A stretch of 64,000 bases of DNA from assembly GCF_030272615.1 (NCBI RefSeq), contig NC_081414.1:781362119-781426118 (forward strand). Reading direction: 5' to 3'. The notes under the pieces were generated by a model that worked only from the letters and a program-made list of their open reading frames with translations, made no database searches and was not told the DNA's origin. A program made the translations under genes and the position numbers. This document shows, piece by piece, positions 10,653 through 22,495 of the stretch. The DNA comes from Cryptomeria japonica (taxonomy: Eukaryota > Streptophyta > Pinopsida > Cupressales > Cupressaceae). Positions within the stretch are counted from its first letter, which is position 1. Each line of letters begins with the position of its first letter.

Positions 10653-11917
10653 TGTAGTGCCCTAAAATTGTGACACTTGCAATTTCGACTGCATTTCGGT
10701 CTTCACGATGGCGGCGCAACACGGAACCTGAATGGAGACCCTAAAACTTGTCCACAACATCAAAAACTGCATTTTTCCAACACCCTGCCTGATCCCTCCT
10801 TGCACCCTGCTGTCCCGGCAGGTGGGACAAGCGCGCCCAGCACCCTGGTCCTTCAGGACTAGGGCGCCCAGCGCTCTGGTCCCCCAGGACCATGGCGCCC
10901 AGCGCCTTGGTCCCTGGCCCTATTTTGGGCCCGGTCTCCTATGGGGCTTCGAGTCTTTTTGTTTGCAAATTGGAAAATAACATTTCTTGGTCAGCCTAAG
11001 GTCGGGAAAATCAGTCTATCAGCCCTAATTTACAAGTATATAAACTACATTTTCCTCTCCCATTTGGGTAGATAAAAAGGGGACATATGTGTACAAGACG
11101 TGGAAACGATACTCAAACATTCAAGCATTCAAGCATTCCTTCAAGCAATTGATCATTCTAAGTCTCCATTCAAGGCTAAGTGTTGCATTCAAGACAAGGA
11201 TTCAACCATTGAAGAGGAGATCACTTACTACATACAACATATAACATACAACATCTATACCTTCGCATATAAGGATACAAACATCCTTACAACAAGGTAC
11301 TAGTACTTGTTTTACATTACAAACATTTACATTTACAGCATTTCTCATTTCTTGGTTAATTCCAAAACCGGGGTTTGACCTAAAGCCAAACCCCTAATCC
11401 CTAACCCCCCAATCATCTTCGCTTTTCTGTGTGTAGGTTGCAGGTACATGGCTGAAATTGAAGATCTGGAATCCTTGTGTAGAGACGAACAGATCCCCCT
11501 TCATTTCGCGGATTTTTCAGAGGACCGTGTGCACGCCGGGCACCATCGTCCTATCAACTTTTGCTCAAATTTGCAGGACAACGCCGTATCGACATTTTAC
11601 TGCTAATTCCAGGTCCACAGCTTCATCCTATATTCCTATCTCTGTTTATAAGTGAATCTTTCTCACTTTTCATGCATTCCTAGTTCAATCTTTCTATCTA
11701 CATTCTTTACAAAAGAGGGTAGCCTTGCTATCTTAACCCTTGAAACTCATTTAAAATCCAATCTTGCATTGCATGGGATTGGATCTTGTGGGTTTGAACC
11801 CCTCTTTTGAATGTAAAGTTTCTCCCAAGTGAAAACCGCCAACCCTAGTGACCTCCCTTCTCTCTCCTCGGAGTTGGAGAGGGGAGGGCAACTAGGGTTC
11901 AATTTTTCTGCTTTACA
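10653..11917 (+). repeat. 3' LTR of Gypsy-1
   Basis: 1265 bp, TGTAGTG...TTTACA, followed by target duplication GTTAC at 11918-11922. It has the TATA box at 11037-11044, three 31-bp GC-rich U3 units at 10826-10915, and the hairpin near 11521-11550 with GTGCAC intact. Confidence 0.95.
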
Positions 11918-11922
11918 GTTAC

Positions 11923-12120
11923 ATCAGTCATATCATTTATATTAGTCATATCAATTTTATATATTGCTATCTGAATGATTATATTGCATCATGTTATGTT
12001 CTATAATCTATGGTATCTATATCTAGAAGTTAGGAGTTGTTTTGCTTAGATTTTGTGCTTATGGGTCTGTTCTTTAGGTCCGGTAGACTTGTGTTTTGTT
12101 GTAATAATTGTGGCATGTGT
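11923..12120 (+). repeat. Unit 1 of the tandem duplication (right part)
   Basis: Continues element D's LTR copy interrupted by Gypsy-1. It matches 13211-13410, ends with ggcatgtgt, and is followed without spacer by the start of unit 2. Confidence 0.85.
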
Positions 12121-13410
12121 TTAAAAAAATCAAATTTTCACACAATGCTCCTTGTCCGTCGGAAACCTCCATCCAAAAGCAACATAAATCCCACAAAAAG
12201 TTATTTACCTTAGATTTTTGTTTAAAAACAATTTCATTTGATAAAATACAGTTTCTTGTTAAAAGTGATTTTTAAAATAAAATAGAATGTGTTTTAGTGA
12301 AAATATATCTATTTGTCATATGATATAGTTAATTTTATTTAATTTACTAATCATTTAAAATTTCTAATATGAAATGATTTGCATGCAAAAAAGAATAAAT
12401 TAGAATTGAAAATTAGTTTTAAATTTAGATTTAGTCTTTCACTTATTTTAAAATTATAATTAGTCATTGTTGATTTATTTTTTAAAAGAAATTTAATTTA
12501 ATGTAATTGTATTAGATAATAAATATTTATGAATTTTAAAAATTACAATTTATTATAATTTTAAAGTTAATTGTAAGCTTAAAAAATATTGTGGTGATTT
12601 GATTAATAATTTTAGATCCAATAATACTTAATCCCACATAGAAATGGAATTGTACTTAAAGAACTTGAAACATTTATCATTAATGTCAAATTTATAACAA
12701 TCCTAAGCATAACCCTTATAATCCTTAATTATGGTTTAATTCTAGCCCAAGGTGCACACAAAACCAATTTTTTAAAAAAATCATAATTATAGTTAAGTTA
12801 TTAGACACAATACAATATCTAAAGATCTTATCTAAGAAATGTGAGAACATGCCCTAACTAGCTACATCATGCATCAGTTAAGATATGATAAATCTTAAGA
12901 TTAATATTTGGATTGTGATTAAATTAATATTAACGATGGATCATAGAGTTTAAAGAATGTTGGATTTCTATGAATATTGTTATTGATGTCAAACTCGGTG
13001 ATCTAGTTAGGATCAGATGTGGTGTAAGTAGTTCTAGTATTGCACGTCGAACATCAGTGGAAGATAGGTATGTATGTGATATGAAACAATAAGGCATATA
13101 TGATCTACTGGAGTCATTTTCAGAAGATCCTCTTCTTGGGAATCTTGTGTTTTGCTTATCATGGTTTGTATCTAGTTCTTGTATTAGCTATGTGAGTTCT
13201 TGTATTAGTTGCATCAATCATATCATTTATATTAGTCATATCAATTTTATATATTGCTATATGAATGATTATATTGCATCATGTTATGTTCTAGAATCTA
13301 TGGTATCTATATCTAGAAGTTAGGAGTTGTTGTGCTTGGATTTTGTGCTTATGGGTCTGTTCTTTAGGTTCGGTAGACTCGTGTTTTGTTGTAATAATTG
13401 TGGCATGTGT
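12121..13410 (+). repeat. Unit 2 of the 1.29 kb tandem duplication
   Basis: Begins ttaaaaaaatcaaattttc, as at 2956, and ends ggcatgtgt, as at 12120. It contains about 837 bp of AT-rich flank plus the first ~453 bp of element D's true 5' LTR (from 12958). The site that holds Gypsy-1 in unit 1 is empty here, near 13200, although an extra ~21-bp copy of a short phrase is present. Confidence 0.85.
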
Positions 13411-14182
13411 TTTAGTAAGTGAAGTATATGAAGAAAGCATGTAGAATATTGGTGAAGGCTAACTTGTTTGTCCTATCTTTGGTCAAGGCATGTTTTGGAT
13501 ATCATGTTGATTAGATCAGTTTATTAGTGGGTAAATCAGTAAGTGCTTGGCTAACATATTATCTTGGTGTATAGTACCAATATATATAGAAGATCCCAGG
13601 ATATGCAAAGGAAGTATTGTGTGGCAATTGAAGAACAGTATTGTGTATGTGTATGTGTGTTTGTGATTAATGAGAGAGAGTGTGTGTGGTATTCAGTAGA
13701 GTATGTAGTTGGTTTAGCAGAGTGCAGTTACACTCATGTAGTAATCCTTTACCATATCTACTCCAGGTAGTTGTGGACAGTGTTGTAGTAACCCCTTATC
13801 GAATCTCCTACAAGTTTATGTAAGTTGATATTAATGCATTTGGAGATGCAGCTTTCCTCTATTCATATATATCTATTGTCATGAGCGTTTTAACAGTGTG
13901 CCATTTTGTAATCTGGCAATAAGCCACACTTTTTATAAACACCATATAACTAGCTATATTATCTTGAGGGTTAACACTCTCTGTGGTTTTTCTCATTTGG
14001 GTTTTCCACGTATAAAATATGATGTTCAATTTGTGGTTTTGTTATTTTTTTATTATGCATTTTCTATTTCATGTTGATAAGTTTAATTAATGAAATTGGT
14101 ATATCAATAAAAGTTTGGAGAAGTGTGGAAATACCAATTTACCCCTTCTCTCAATATTCTGATCCATTCAACCAACTCAACA
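12958..14182 (+). repeat. 5' LTR of element D
   Basis: About 1225 bp, TGTTGG...CAACA, similar along its length to 25525-26888. A TATA-like tatatata lies near 13581. Its first ~453 bp is also present in duplication unit 1. Confidence 0.8.
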
Positions 14183-14184
14183 AT

Positions 14185-14197
14185 TAGTATTAGAGCT
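14185..14197 (+). other. Degraded primer binding site of element D
   Basis: TAGTATTAGAGCT, two bases after the LTR, matches the initiator-Met site TGGTATCAGAGC with two changes. Confidence 0.65.
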
Positions 14198-14761
14198 TGG
14201 TTCCTTGCTTGAAAGATTAACTGCATGAGGGAGATCATTCTTGGTTGAATCATGGCACCAATGTGTATGTCTGAATAATATCATCCAGATGAGAGTATTG
14301 ACGATAGCTCTTGAAGATCTAGAAAGTGTGGAATATGAGAATGAAGAATCGAAAGAGAATGTTAACATAGTGAATGAATGTGTGTAGAAGTTGAGAGAAA
14401 AAATATGGATATTCAAGTTGAGACATAAGGAAGTTAACAATCAGTTCAACAGATGAATGAAACCATTAAAGAACTGATGATAAATATTGAGGAGAATAAA
14501 AAGATAGAGAAAATCTTGAAAGAATCAATCTAGCTAAAGACTCAGTAATTTGAGAATTTGGAACAAGATCGTATGTGCAAGATCATGAGGGGCCAAAAAG
14601 TGGCGATATTTTGACTAAAGCCCTGATTGATAGGATGATTGAAAAAATCTATAACTTTCAAATGGTATCACATTTTTTGAATCCAAAACATGCATCACAT
14701 TCTATTCTTATCGTACTATAGGGTTAAAGAAAAAAATTGAATTTTATAATTTTTTGACCAA
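14198..14761 (+). pseudogene. Gag N-terminal remnant of element D
   Basis: Fragmented plus-strand frames rich in Glu/Lys/Ile (about 14330-14530) suggest a coiled-coil Gag segment, with many stops and shifts. A short stretch near 14590-14640 reads like a Copia RNase H tail (DILTKALID), possibly by chance. The sequence continues after element E at 22496. Confidence 0.35.
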
Positions 14762-14766
14762 GTTAT

Positions 14767-15954
14767 TGATGGATACTAAGAGAGGGGGTGAATTAGTATA
14801 CCAAAAAATACTGTACTTAAACACTTAAATAATCTAGTAGTAAACCGGTAAAACAGTTTAACTAACAAACCGGTTAACACAAACGTAAACCAAACAGCAA
14901 GTAAGGCATTCACCCATAGAAGCAAAATTACCATAACATGATATTTTGACATGGAAACCCAAATGGGAAAAACCGTGGTGAGATGAAACTCACAAGCAAC
15001 TGTCTGCAGAATAGTAACCAGCCTGATTAAGGTCAGATTGGTTAAGGTCATACAATGTTCTTTACCAGAATAGATCCTATTAGGAAACTCAATCTCTATT
15101 AGGAGATAAGTCCAATTAAAGACTACCTTGTGAGAGGATTTTAGATCCACAGTTGTAAACCACCTTATTAGAGGATTTACAAAGGCTCTGCTAAGCCTAC
15201 CCGGTTAAGGGTTTCAAACTTGCCAAAGATGTGAGTAATCAACAAGTGAGTGATCTAAATATTTGCACAATATGCTTGGTTAGTTCCTTGATAGCTCATT
15301 AATACATTTCAGGATTACTTCAGTCTTCAGTAAATCCACACTCTATTCCAGCACACAGACTTTTTCTTCTCTCTTAAGATCGCACATACAAGAATTCCTC
15401 AACCACAAAAACCTAACAGCTACACACCTGTAAAACCCTAGACATGATGTCCTTAAAAGGAATTTGATTTCATGTCGGTCCAATAGGATTACATTGCAAG
15501 TTCCTAGGTTCATTGTATCTAGACACATTTGGTAACATGACACAAAATCACTGTCAAAGTGTCAGTGGATGGTAACTCATCACAGAGTACTACTAGTTTA
15601 TACAACTTTACCAATTACCAGTTGGTAACTCAGAGTAATACCGGTTCAGTTATAAAATAGATTACCAGTTGACAGAAATGAAGACTTGGAAAATGATAAC
15701 TGTCGCTTCTAGCTCCTTTTCTCTGCTCCACTTGAGATCCTTAAACTACTTCTGCTCTTCATGCCGCTTGGGTCTTCATATTGCTTGAGATCGGTAAACA
15801 TTTTCTGCATAACATCGCTAGTCTAAAGACTACAACATAATACTAGTTTAGAACAAATACTGGTTGAGCATAACTCATTTATTCAAAGAGTGATCTCATA
15901 GAATGTGTGTGTCCATCAATGACAATCACAACATAATCATAAAAAATGCGAATA
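14767..15954 (-). repeat. 3' LTR of element E
   Basis: 1188 bp. On the plus strand it starts TGATGGATACTAAGAG and ends GCGAATA. The wording actaagagagggggtgaatta is typical of Sirevirus LTRs. The purine tract follows at once. Confidence 0.88.
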
Positions 15955-15970
15955 ATCTCCCCCTTTGGCA
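15955..15970 (-). other. Polypurine tract of element E
   Basis: The plus strand reads atctccccctttggca, so the element strand has a CCAAAGGGGGAGAT tract. This is the Sirevirus-type tract next to the 3' LTR. Confidence 0.75.
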
Positions 15971-16268
15971 TTGATGGCAACACTTAGGAAAATTTTTGAC
16001 ATCTAAGTGTTTTACAAAAATAATATGCCATAATAAAAAATACTCCCCCTAAGCAAATACACTATCCCTTTGCAGAAAATACAATGTATACAACTCCTTA
16101 CAGAGATAAACATGAAAGTATACATAGCATGTATCAAAAAAAAAATTCAATACTAGAATACTTCTCCACCTTTGGCAACAATGACAAAATATAGTTGAAA
16201 AAACCCCTGTTTCTATTAGCTGAAAAAGTGTTTATGACAATAAAGAATGAAACTTGTCAAAAATAGAT
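15971..16268 (-). other. 3' untranslated region of element E
   Basis: Non-coding, with a second pyrimidine run near 16040-16048 (actccccctaag) that may be an additional purine tract on the element strand. Multiple purine tracts are a known Sirevirus trait. Confidence 0.45.
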
Positions 16269-19200
16269 TTAAAGTCCTGCATTCTCATTCTCCATTTGCA
16301 TCTGATAGACTTGTTCTTCCATGGCATCCAAGGTACTCATCTCTTGAGTGACTGTTAGGGCATCTAGATTGAGATAACATTTCTGAAGAATTTGTAGTCT
16401 TGGTAGTAGGACTAGTTGAAGTTCCAACAAATTTCATGTCTGGTTGCTTATCTCTACCTCTATTTCTACAAACTAGAGTTGAAACCGGTGAGCGGTTTTC
16501 CCATATGTGGTGAAGGAATCATAGGGCATCTTGAAGGTGCTTATGAATGACTGCATTTCAAATTGCAGTTTGTATTTCTAAGAAAGTACATCATCACAGA
16601 ATAGATGGGGTTGACATATCTTACTGAGCAGTAATTTCCCCTCACCCATTCCATCTCTAATGTCCTTCTATGCCTTTTGCAGATTGGACCAGAGCTCATG
16701 TAACTTTTTCACCAAGGTAGTGTTCAGGGCCTTTTGATGCTCCTTCTTGGCATTTGCTTCAGCAACCTCTTCCAGGCTTTGGACCTGGTCCTCCACAACT
16801 GTGCATAAGATTTTTAGTTGGGCCAGAGAGGAATTGGTACTAGGGAGGTTGGTATTGGCTATCAAACCGGTAAGAGTGTCCACTGTAGCTTGGATCACAT
16901 CTTGCTCCTTCTTCCTCCTTATCACCTCCAGGCGTTCTTGAGAAAGCTTAATGCTCTGTAGTAGCTCCAATTCATTTGCAGATTGGAGATCAATGGGTCT
17001 GGTAATGTTAGTCAGTCTGGCTTGACTATCGGTTGCCTTTAGAGTCTCCACTTGAGTGCTCTGTGCCACTTCCTCCTTCTCTTTTGCTCTTAGCTTGTCT
17101 TCTTCTACCTTATTTTTCTCCTCTTCCTCTATTTTTCATTTCTCTTCTTCTTCTTTCTGCTTCTCTTCATCCTCATCCTTCTTCTTCTTCTCTTCTTTTA
17201 TCTTATCCTCTTCCCACTTCCTCTTCTCCTCTTCCTTTCTCTTCTCCTCTGCCTTTCTCTTCTCCTCTGCCTATTTCTTTTCTTCTTCCTGCTCCACTTC
17301 CTTCTTCTTCTTCTCTTCCTCTTTTCTTTTTTCTTCTTCCTTTCATTTCTTTTTTGCTTCCATTTCTTCTTTCTTATTTTCCTCTTCTTTTCTCTTGTCC
17401 TCTTCCTATTTCTGCTTTTCTTCTTCTTTTCTCTTTTCTTCTTCATCTACCTATTTCTTTTTTCTTCTTCCTATTGCTTCTTTTCTTCCTCTACCTATTT
17501 TTCTTGTCCTGTTTCTTTTGTTGATGTACCTGGAGTAACATATTCATCATTCAAGGCATCAACATCAATGCATTCCATTTGATCAGTGACCGGTACTCCT
17601 TCACTGTCATACACTACATCTAGTTGATTGATTTCCGGTTCTTGCTCAGCTTTTCTGTAGGCTTCTACCACTTGGTGCAACCTTAGATGGGATTGCACAA
17701 GGGAGTGGGTATCTTTAGTCACTTTAGGAGTTTTTCCTTCTAGTAATTGGAGTCTCCTTCTTCACATAAAGAAGAGCCCTTTATATTTGTCCAAAACTTC
17801 ATAAAGTTCTGAATTAGACACATCAGCAAAGTATTGTGCAAACACTTCCTCTCTTATTTCTCGTTCCTTCTCTATGGAAATGCACCATTTGTTATCTAAA
17901 TAATTATAAAAAGAATTAGGTACCTCAGATCTAATTTCTGAGGGTGACCGGTCATTAATACATAAGTATTGAATGACTTCCTATTCCACTTCCTCTTTCT
18001 CATTGTCATTGACATCATCAAAATACTCTTTTAAATCACTAAGCAGTTTTCTTCTAAGATTTTTGATAGTCCTTTGACAATGTGACAAAGTTTTATAAGA
18101 GGAAACATGAATATTTACTAGTGCAGATGTTGTCGGTTCATTGCCTTGTTGCTTTTGTCTTCTTCCTTGTTTGCCTAGTCTTCTTAGGTTGTTCTTCAGA
18201 CATAGTGTCCTCTGAGTCCGGTGTGATATCTTTTGTTTTTTCTTTCTCTCAAAGACTTTGGTGGGTGTAGCTTCCAGTTTCTTCTTTGCTGGTGACCGCT
18301 TGGTCACTTTGGGACTGGCTACAGTAACTGGTGTTGATGTTGAAGGCACTGCCTTTCCCTTCTTTACTGAGGGTTCTTCAACTAGTGTAACCCTTTTGAA
18401 ATAGGTGCTAGTTCTCTTTTCCTTTGGATCAAGGGGCAAGGTGAGTAGGGTAGAGTCATACCCATCTATCATGTCATACATTACCTCATATCCCATGGGT
18501 TCCACTTCTTCCTATCTTGGCTCAACTACCTCCATTATGCACTCATCAACTTTGATGGTGAAGCAAATGTCATCTTCATATTTCTTGACAATATCGCCTG
18601 ATATTGTCACTCTTTGTCTCATCTTCCATCTAAACTCATCAAAGTATTTGTTCTGAACTTCTGGATAACTAGTTCCAACCACTTGAAGGCTTTCCTTGAT
18701 TTGCTTTGTAACCGGTTGGTTAGCAGACCACTGAATATCTCCAACTCCTAGGAAGTAACCTTGGAAGTAGAAGAACAACCTAGCCAATAGTTGTCCAAAC
18801 TTAAATCTCAAGGCATTGTCCTATTTAATGGACTTCAAGTTCACCAAAAGTTGCCTTTGCATACAGGTGCATAAGTCAAATGGTGCATCTTCCATGATCA
18901 TCCCATAGGAAGCATTTACCACTGTAGCAAAAGATAGAGTTGATCCTGCTACCATAAAATGTTCGGTAACCTATTACCATGCAGGCATATTTGACTAGAT
19001 CATCCTTGATGGGATTGATGGTCATACCCCATTGGTCACTCATAGAACTGGTGAGCTTGGTCATTTCCGTCTTGCTGATCTTCCTTAGGGTTGGCACTTC
19101 ACTAACATTACAAAAATAGGTGACGACATGAATCGCTTCTGGTGTGATGTCATGTGTCTGCTCTAAGTACATTTTATCACTGTGGACTCTACTCAGAATG

Positions 19201-19498
19201 ATGTGGATGTGATCATTTGAAAACTCTTCAAGGAAATAGTCTGCATTGTGAAGCTTTTTCTTTTCCAAGATGCTAAATTCTAGTTTAATCTTCTTATCCT
19301 TCCCACGGAACAAACTCAACTAAGAATGAATCATCAGAGATCTTAGGTCTTCAATTTTACAGTCAATGTAATCGAAAATGCCTTCCTCGACTATGACACC
19401 GGCAGGTATTTGAGATAGGGCATTATATTTTGCCTTCCATTGAAAAAGTCTACTAAATCAACACGTACACTAGAGCTAGAGTGTGATGCAGAAGCCAT
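16269..19498 (-). pseudogene. Accessory ORF of element E, unknown function, broken
   Basis: Starts at ATG 19498 with a Ser-rich N-terminus (MASASHSSSS) and runs about 1,070 codons to a stop at 16269. Scattered stops and several frameshifts break it (near 19430, 18880, 18510, 17990, 17740, 17100 and 16660). Order: a globular domain of about 300 residues (19330-18510, with LTSSM, CNVSEV and ARLFFYFQGYF); an acidic linker; a Lys/Pro/Ser basic region (about 18380-18150); another small domain; a 130-residue Glu/Lys/Arg coiled-coil (about 17510-17090); and a final helical domain (17069-16668). I recognise no known family. Its globular part aligns with the reading frame at 24009-24440 in element D. 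It takes the place where pol would be, after gag. Possibly an env-like or particle accessory protein, but nothing shows that. Confidence 0.65.
17040..17515. repeat. 470-bp polypyrimidine/polypurine tract
   Basis: The plus strand is almost pure C/T built from ttcttcctctt-like words; the minus strand encodes the Glu/Lys/Arg coiled-coil of the accessory ORF. It is a low-complexity codon expansion within a coding frame and could adopt triplex DNA. Confidence 0.8.
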
Positions 19499-19939
19499 GA
19501 TAAAATAGAGAAATTTGAAAAATACCTTCATAAATCAAAATTTAGGGCTCACAAATTATACTTCCCCACACACTCCTTCGATTGCTAAAATACCACTTTT
19601 TGTTCTACACTTGACCGATTGATATTAGCTTTTGATTTTTCTTCAAGGTTTTGAAAATTCTTCAAATCACAATCCAAATCTCTTTTCTTCGCTCAGTGCT
19701 TAAAAACTTCTTTGCTCAAGAAGTGATAAGTTAAAAATGACTTGAAAAATCCTTTTAAACAAGTTCTTCACCTACCATAATAAACGCTCCACTATTAGGG
19801 CGTAAACCCTAATTTGCCTTTTACCGTTTCCGATCTTCTGCCAATTGATAGGGATCACATACCGGTTAAGGTCTTTTACCGGTGTAAACTGGGGGTTCAA
19901 AAAATTTCATCATTTTCTCCCCCTAAGCTTTTTTGATGC

Positions 19940-21232
19940 TTAGTTTGTTGGTTGAGTGACTTCCACACTAGGTGCAGAAACTAGTTCTTCTTGAATCACT
20001 TCTTTTGGCTTCTTCTTCAAGGTTTTCTTCATATCCACTTGAATGGTTTCAACATCAATCTTTCCTTCCGGAGTGACTAGTATATCATCTGATATATTCT
20101 TTCTTGTTCTGTAGAATCTTGCTGTATGACCTAGTTTGTTGCAATGATAGAAAATCATTCCAGGTGATCTCCAAGGTCCATTATTCATGTTTCCATTCTT
20201 CCTTCTGCATGTTGCAGTAGTGTCACCATGACCATGATAGATCAAACATGTTTCTCTCCATCTAGTTGCCGCTTGATAGCCACCGCTTCCAAACTGATGA
20301 TTATAGGTATTAAACTAGTTTGGGTTCCGGTTCCCAGAAGGTTCAGAAAACACTCCTTGACTCCTTTGAGTATACCTTCCGGTGTTGTGCATAACAGACC
20401 TTCATTCAAATGCTCTATTCCCAAACTTGTTGCATGCATAACAATTACCATTGAATCTATTGGGTCTAGGCTTATCATTTAGAAAATAAGGAAAATTATT
20501 GTAAGCCTTACTTCTACATACATTGGCAATGTGTCCTTCTTTGAGACAATTAAAGAAAACAAGTTTGAACTTTTTCTTACCTTTATCCTTTGGTGTCTGT
20601 TGTTTCTTTGATGCTCCATCTTTTGTTCTAGAGGTCTCACCTTCCTCATAATTAGAGAAACCAAGTCCATTGGTATTCTTTACTGGTTTAGCTGATTCAA
20701 GCTTCTGCTCTAGCTTGACAGTGCTCTTATAGAATTTGGCAAGTATTTCCTTTGACTCAGTAAGTTCTTTGGTAATAGCAGCATTGGATTCCTCTAAGGT
20801 TGCATTCTCAGAAATAACCATGTGTAGTTCACCTTGCATTTCTTCCTTTTCCATTTTATTTTCATGAAGATGAGCGATAAGTGCACTGATCTCTTGCTTC
20901 AGCTTGGAGATCTCATGATCTTTTTCTTTTACCAGATCTTCAGCTTTCCTCCAGTTCTCAAGCTCTTAACACATTCAGATAGTCAGTCCTTCAAGTTCTC
21001 TTCTTAGGTTGACATTGGACTCATTCAATTTTTCAACTTCTTGAACTAGGGCTTCCATGTCTGTTTCATCAGAAGAACTATTTTCAGTTAGGTCCATCAG
21101 TTTTTCAGCATGCTCTCTTCTTTTTGCCATAGAGGCCTTGTACTTGACTTTGAGTTCATTAAAGGCTTTCTCAATCTGAGTGAGTTGATGAGTAAGCTCC
21201 CTCAGAGTGTATTCCCCCATATCTCCTTCCAA
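19940..21232 (-). pseudogene. Gag remnant of element E with four degraded zinc knuckles
   Basis: Begins 24 bp after the primer site at ATG 21232, so the capsid (UBN2-type) domain found in Copia Gag is missing. Residues of 21232-20975 and 20854-20700 are coiled-coil with a SSSDETDME acidic patch, typical of the part of Sirevirus Gag before the knuckles. Four CCHC-like positions follow: FNCLKEGHIANVC (first Cys lost), CYACNKFGNRAFE (His lost), CLIYHGHGDTTATC (Cys and His lost) and FYHCNKLGHTARFY (two Cys lost). The frame is broken near 20970, 20480 and 20245. Role: RNA-binding nucleocapsid in the ancestor; none of the knuckles is intact now. Confidence 0.7.
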
Positions 21233-21255
21233 GTGGTTAAACTTATAGAAAGGTT

Positions 21256-21268
21256 GGCTCTAATAACA
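21256..21268 (-). other. Primer binding site of element E
   Basis: Plus strand ggctctaataaca is the complement of the initiator-Met site with two changes, two bases from the 5' LTR. It sets the element's orientation. Confidence 0.75.
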
Positions 21269-21270
21269 AT

Positions 21271-22490
21271 TGATGAATACTAAGAGGGGGGGTGAATTAG
21301 TATACCAAAAAATATTATACTTAAACACTTAAACAGTCTAGTAGTAAACCAATAAAATAGTTTAACTAACAAACCAATTAACACAAACACAAACCAAATG
21401 ACAAGTAAGGCATTCACCCACAGAAAAGCACAATCACCATAACATAAGATATTTTAACATGGAAACCCAAATGGGAAAAACCATAGTGAGATGAAACTCA
21501 CAAGCAACTATCTGTAGAATAGTAACCAGACCGGTTAAGGTCAGACTCGTTAAGGTTATACAATGTTCTTTACCAAAACAAATCCTATTAGGAATCTCAA
21601 TCTTTGTTAGGTGATAAGTTCAATTAAAGACTACCTTGTGAGAGGATTTCAAATCAATAGTTGTGAACCACCTTGTTAGAGGATTTACAAAGGCTCTGCT
21701 AAGCCTACCTGGTTAAGGGTTTCAAACTTGCCGAAGATGTGAGTAATCAACAAGTGAGTGATCTAAATATTTGTACAATATGCTTGGTTATATCCTTGAT
21801 AGCTCATTAACCTATTTTAGCATTACTTCAGTCTTCAATAAATCCACACTTTGTTCCAGCACACAAACTTTTTCTACTCTCTTAAGATCGCACATACAAG
21901 AATTCCTCAACCACAAAAACCTAACAGCTACACACCTATAAAACCCTAGACATGATGTCCTTAAAATGAATCTGATTTCATGTTGGTCCAATAGGATTAT
22001 ATTTCAAGTTCCTAGGTTCATTATATCTAGACACATTTGGTAACACGACACAAAGTCACCATCAAAGTGTCGGTGGATGGTAACTCATCACAAAAATATA
22101 CTAGTTGGTAACTCATCACAGAGTATTACCGGTTTATACAACTTTACTAGTTACCGGTTGGTAACTCAGAGTAATACCGGTTCAATTATAAAATAGATTA
22201 CCGATTGACAGAAATGAAGACTTGGAAAATGATAACTATTGCTTCTATCTCCTTTGCTCTGCTCCGCTTGAGATCCTTAAACCACTTGAACTCTTCATGC
22301 TTCTTGGGTCTTCATACCGCTTGAGATCGGTAAACACTTTCTGCATAACATCTCTAGTCTAAATACTACAACATAAAACTGGTTTAGAACAAATATCGGT
22401 TGAGCATATCTCATACATTCAAAGAGTGATCTCATAGCAAGTGTGTGTCCATCAATGACAATCACAATATAATCATAAAAAATGGCAATA
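21271..22490 (-). repeat. 5' LTR of element E
   Basis: 1220 bp, pairs with 14767-15954. On the plus strand it starts TGATGAATACTAAGAG and ends GGCAATA, followed by GTTAT. In element orientation the termini are TA...CA instead of TG...CA in both LTRs. Confidence 0.88.
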
Positions 22491-22495
22491 GTTAT

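Larger units (their letters stand above)
4028..11917 (+). mobile_element. Gypsy-1: complete non-autonomous Ty3/Gypsy-type LTR retrotransposon
   Basis: A full-length 7.9 kb element with TG...CA LTRs (4028-5323 and 10653-11917), a 5-bp target duplication GTTAC, a primer-binding-site region directly after the 5' LTR, one long Gag-protease frame (6593-9946), a 3' UTR and a polypurine tract before the 3' LTR. No reverse transcriptase, RNase H or integrase motif occurs in any frame of the 5.3 kb interior, so mobilisation would need pol proteins in trans. It sits inside a duplicated piece of element D's LTR. A sister copy with the same design is Gypsy-2 at 32278-40093, so the pol-less structure is the family's normal form and not a local deletion. 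The Gag zinc-finger and protease context resemble Ty3/Gypsy (Tat-like) Gag; the lineage call is tentative. Confidence 0.93.
14767..22490 (-). mobile_element. Element E: Sirevirus-like LTR element with accessory ORF and no pol
   Basis: 7.7 kb, minus strand, flanked by GTTAT target duplications (14762-14766 and 22491-22495). LTRs are 14767-15954 (3') and 21271-22490 (5'). A decayed initiator-Met site lies inside the 5' LTR and a purine tract (complement of tctccccctttgg) beside the 3' LTR. The 5.3 kb interior holds, in order, a Gag remnant lacking its N-terminal capsid domain but keeping four zinc-knuckle positions (21232 to 19940) and a ~1,070-codon accessory frame (19498 to 16269). No protease, integrase or RT motif is visible. 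It lies inside element D, which carries a related accessory ORF. Confidence 0.88.

Noticed and set aside
14590-14640. Copia RNase H end (DILTKALID) in element D's 5' part
   Set aside because: Only a short match in the wrong place for pol, with no flanking RNase H sequence; probably chance or a tiny remnant.
17033-17538. Long plus-strand Ser/Phe/Leu-rich open frames
   Set aside because: They are the opposite strand of the Glu/Lys/Arg coiled-coil tract; low-complexity shadows.
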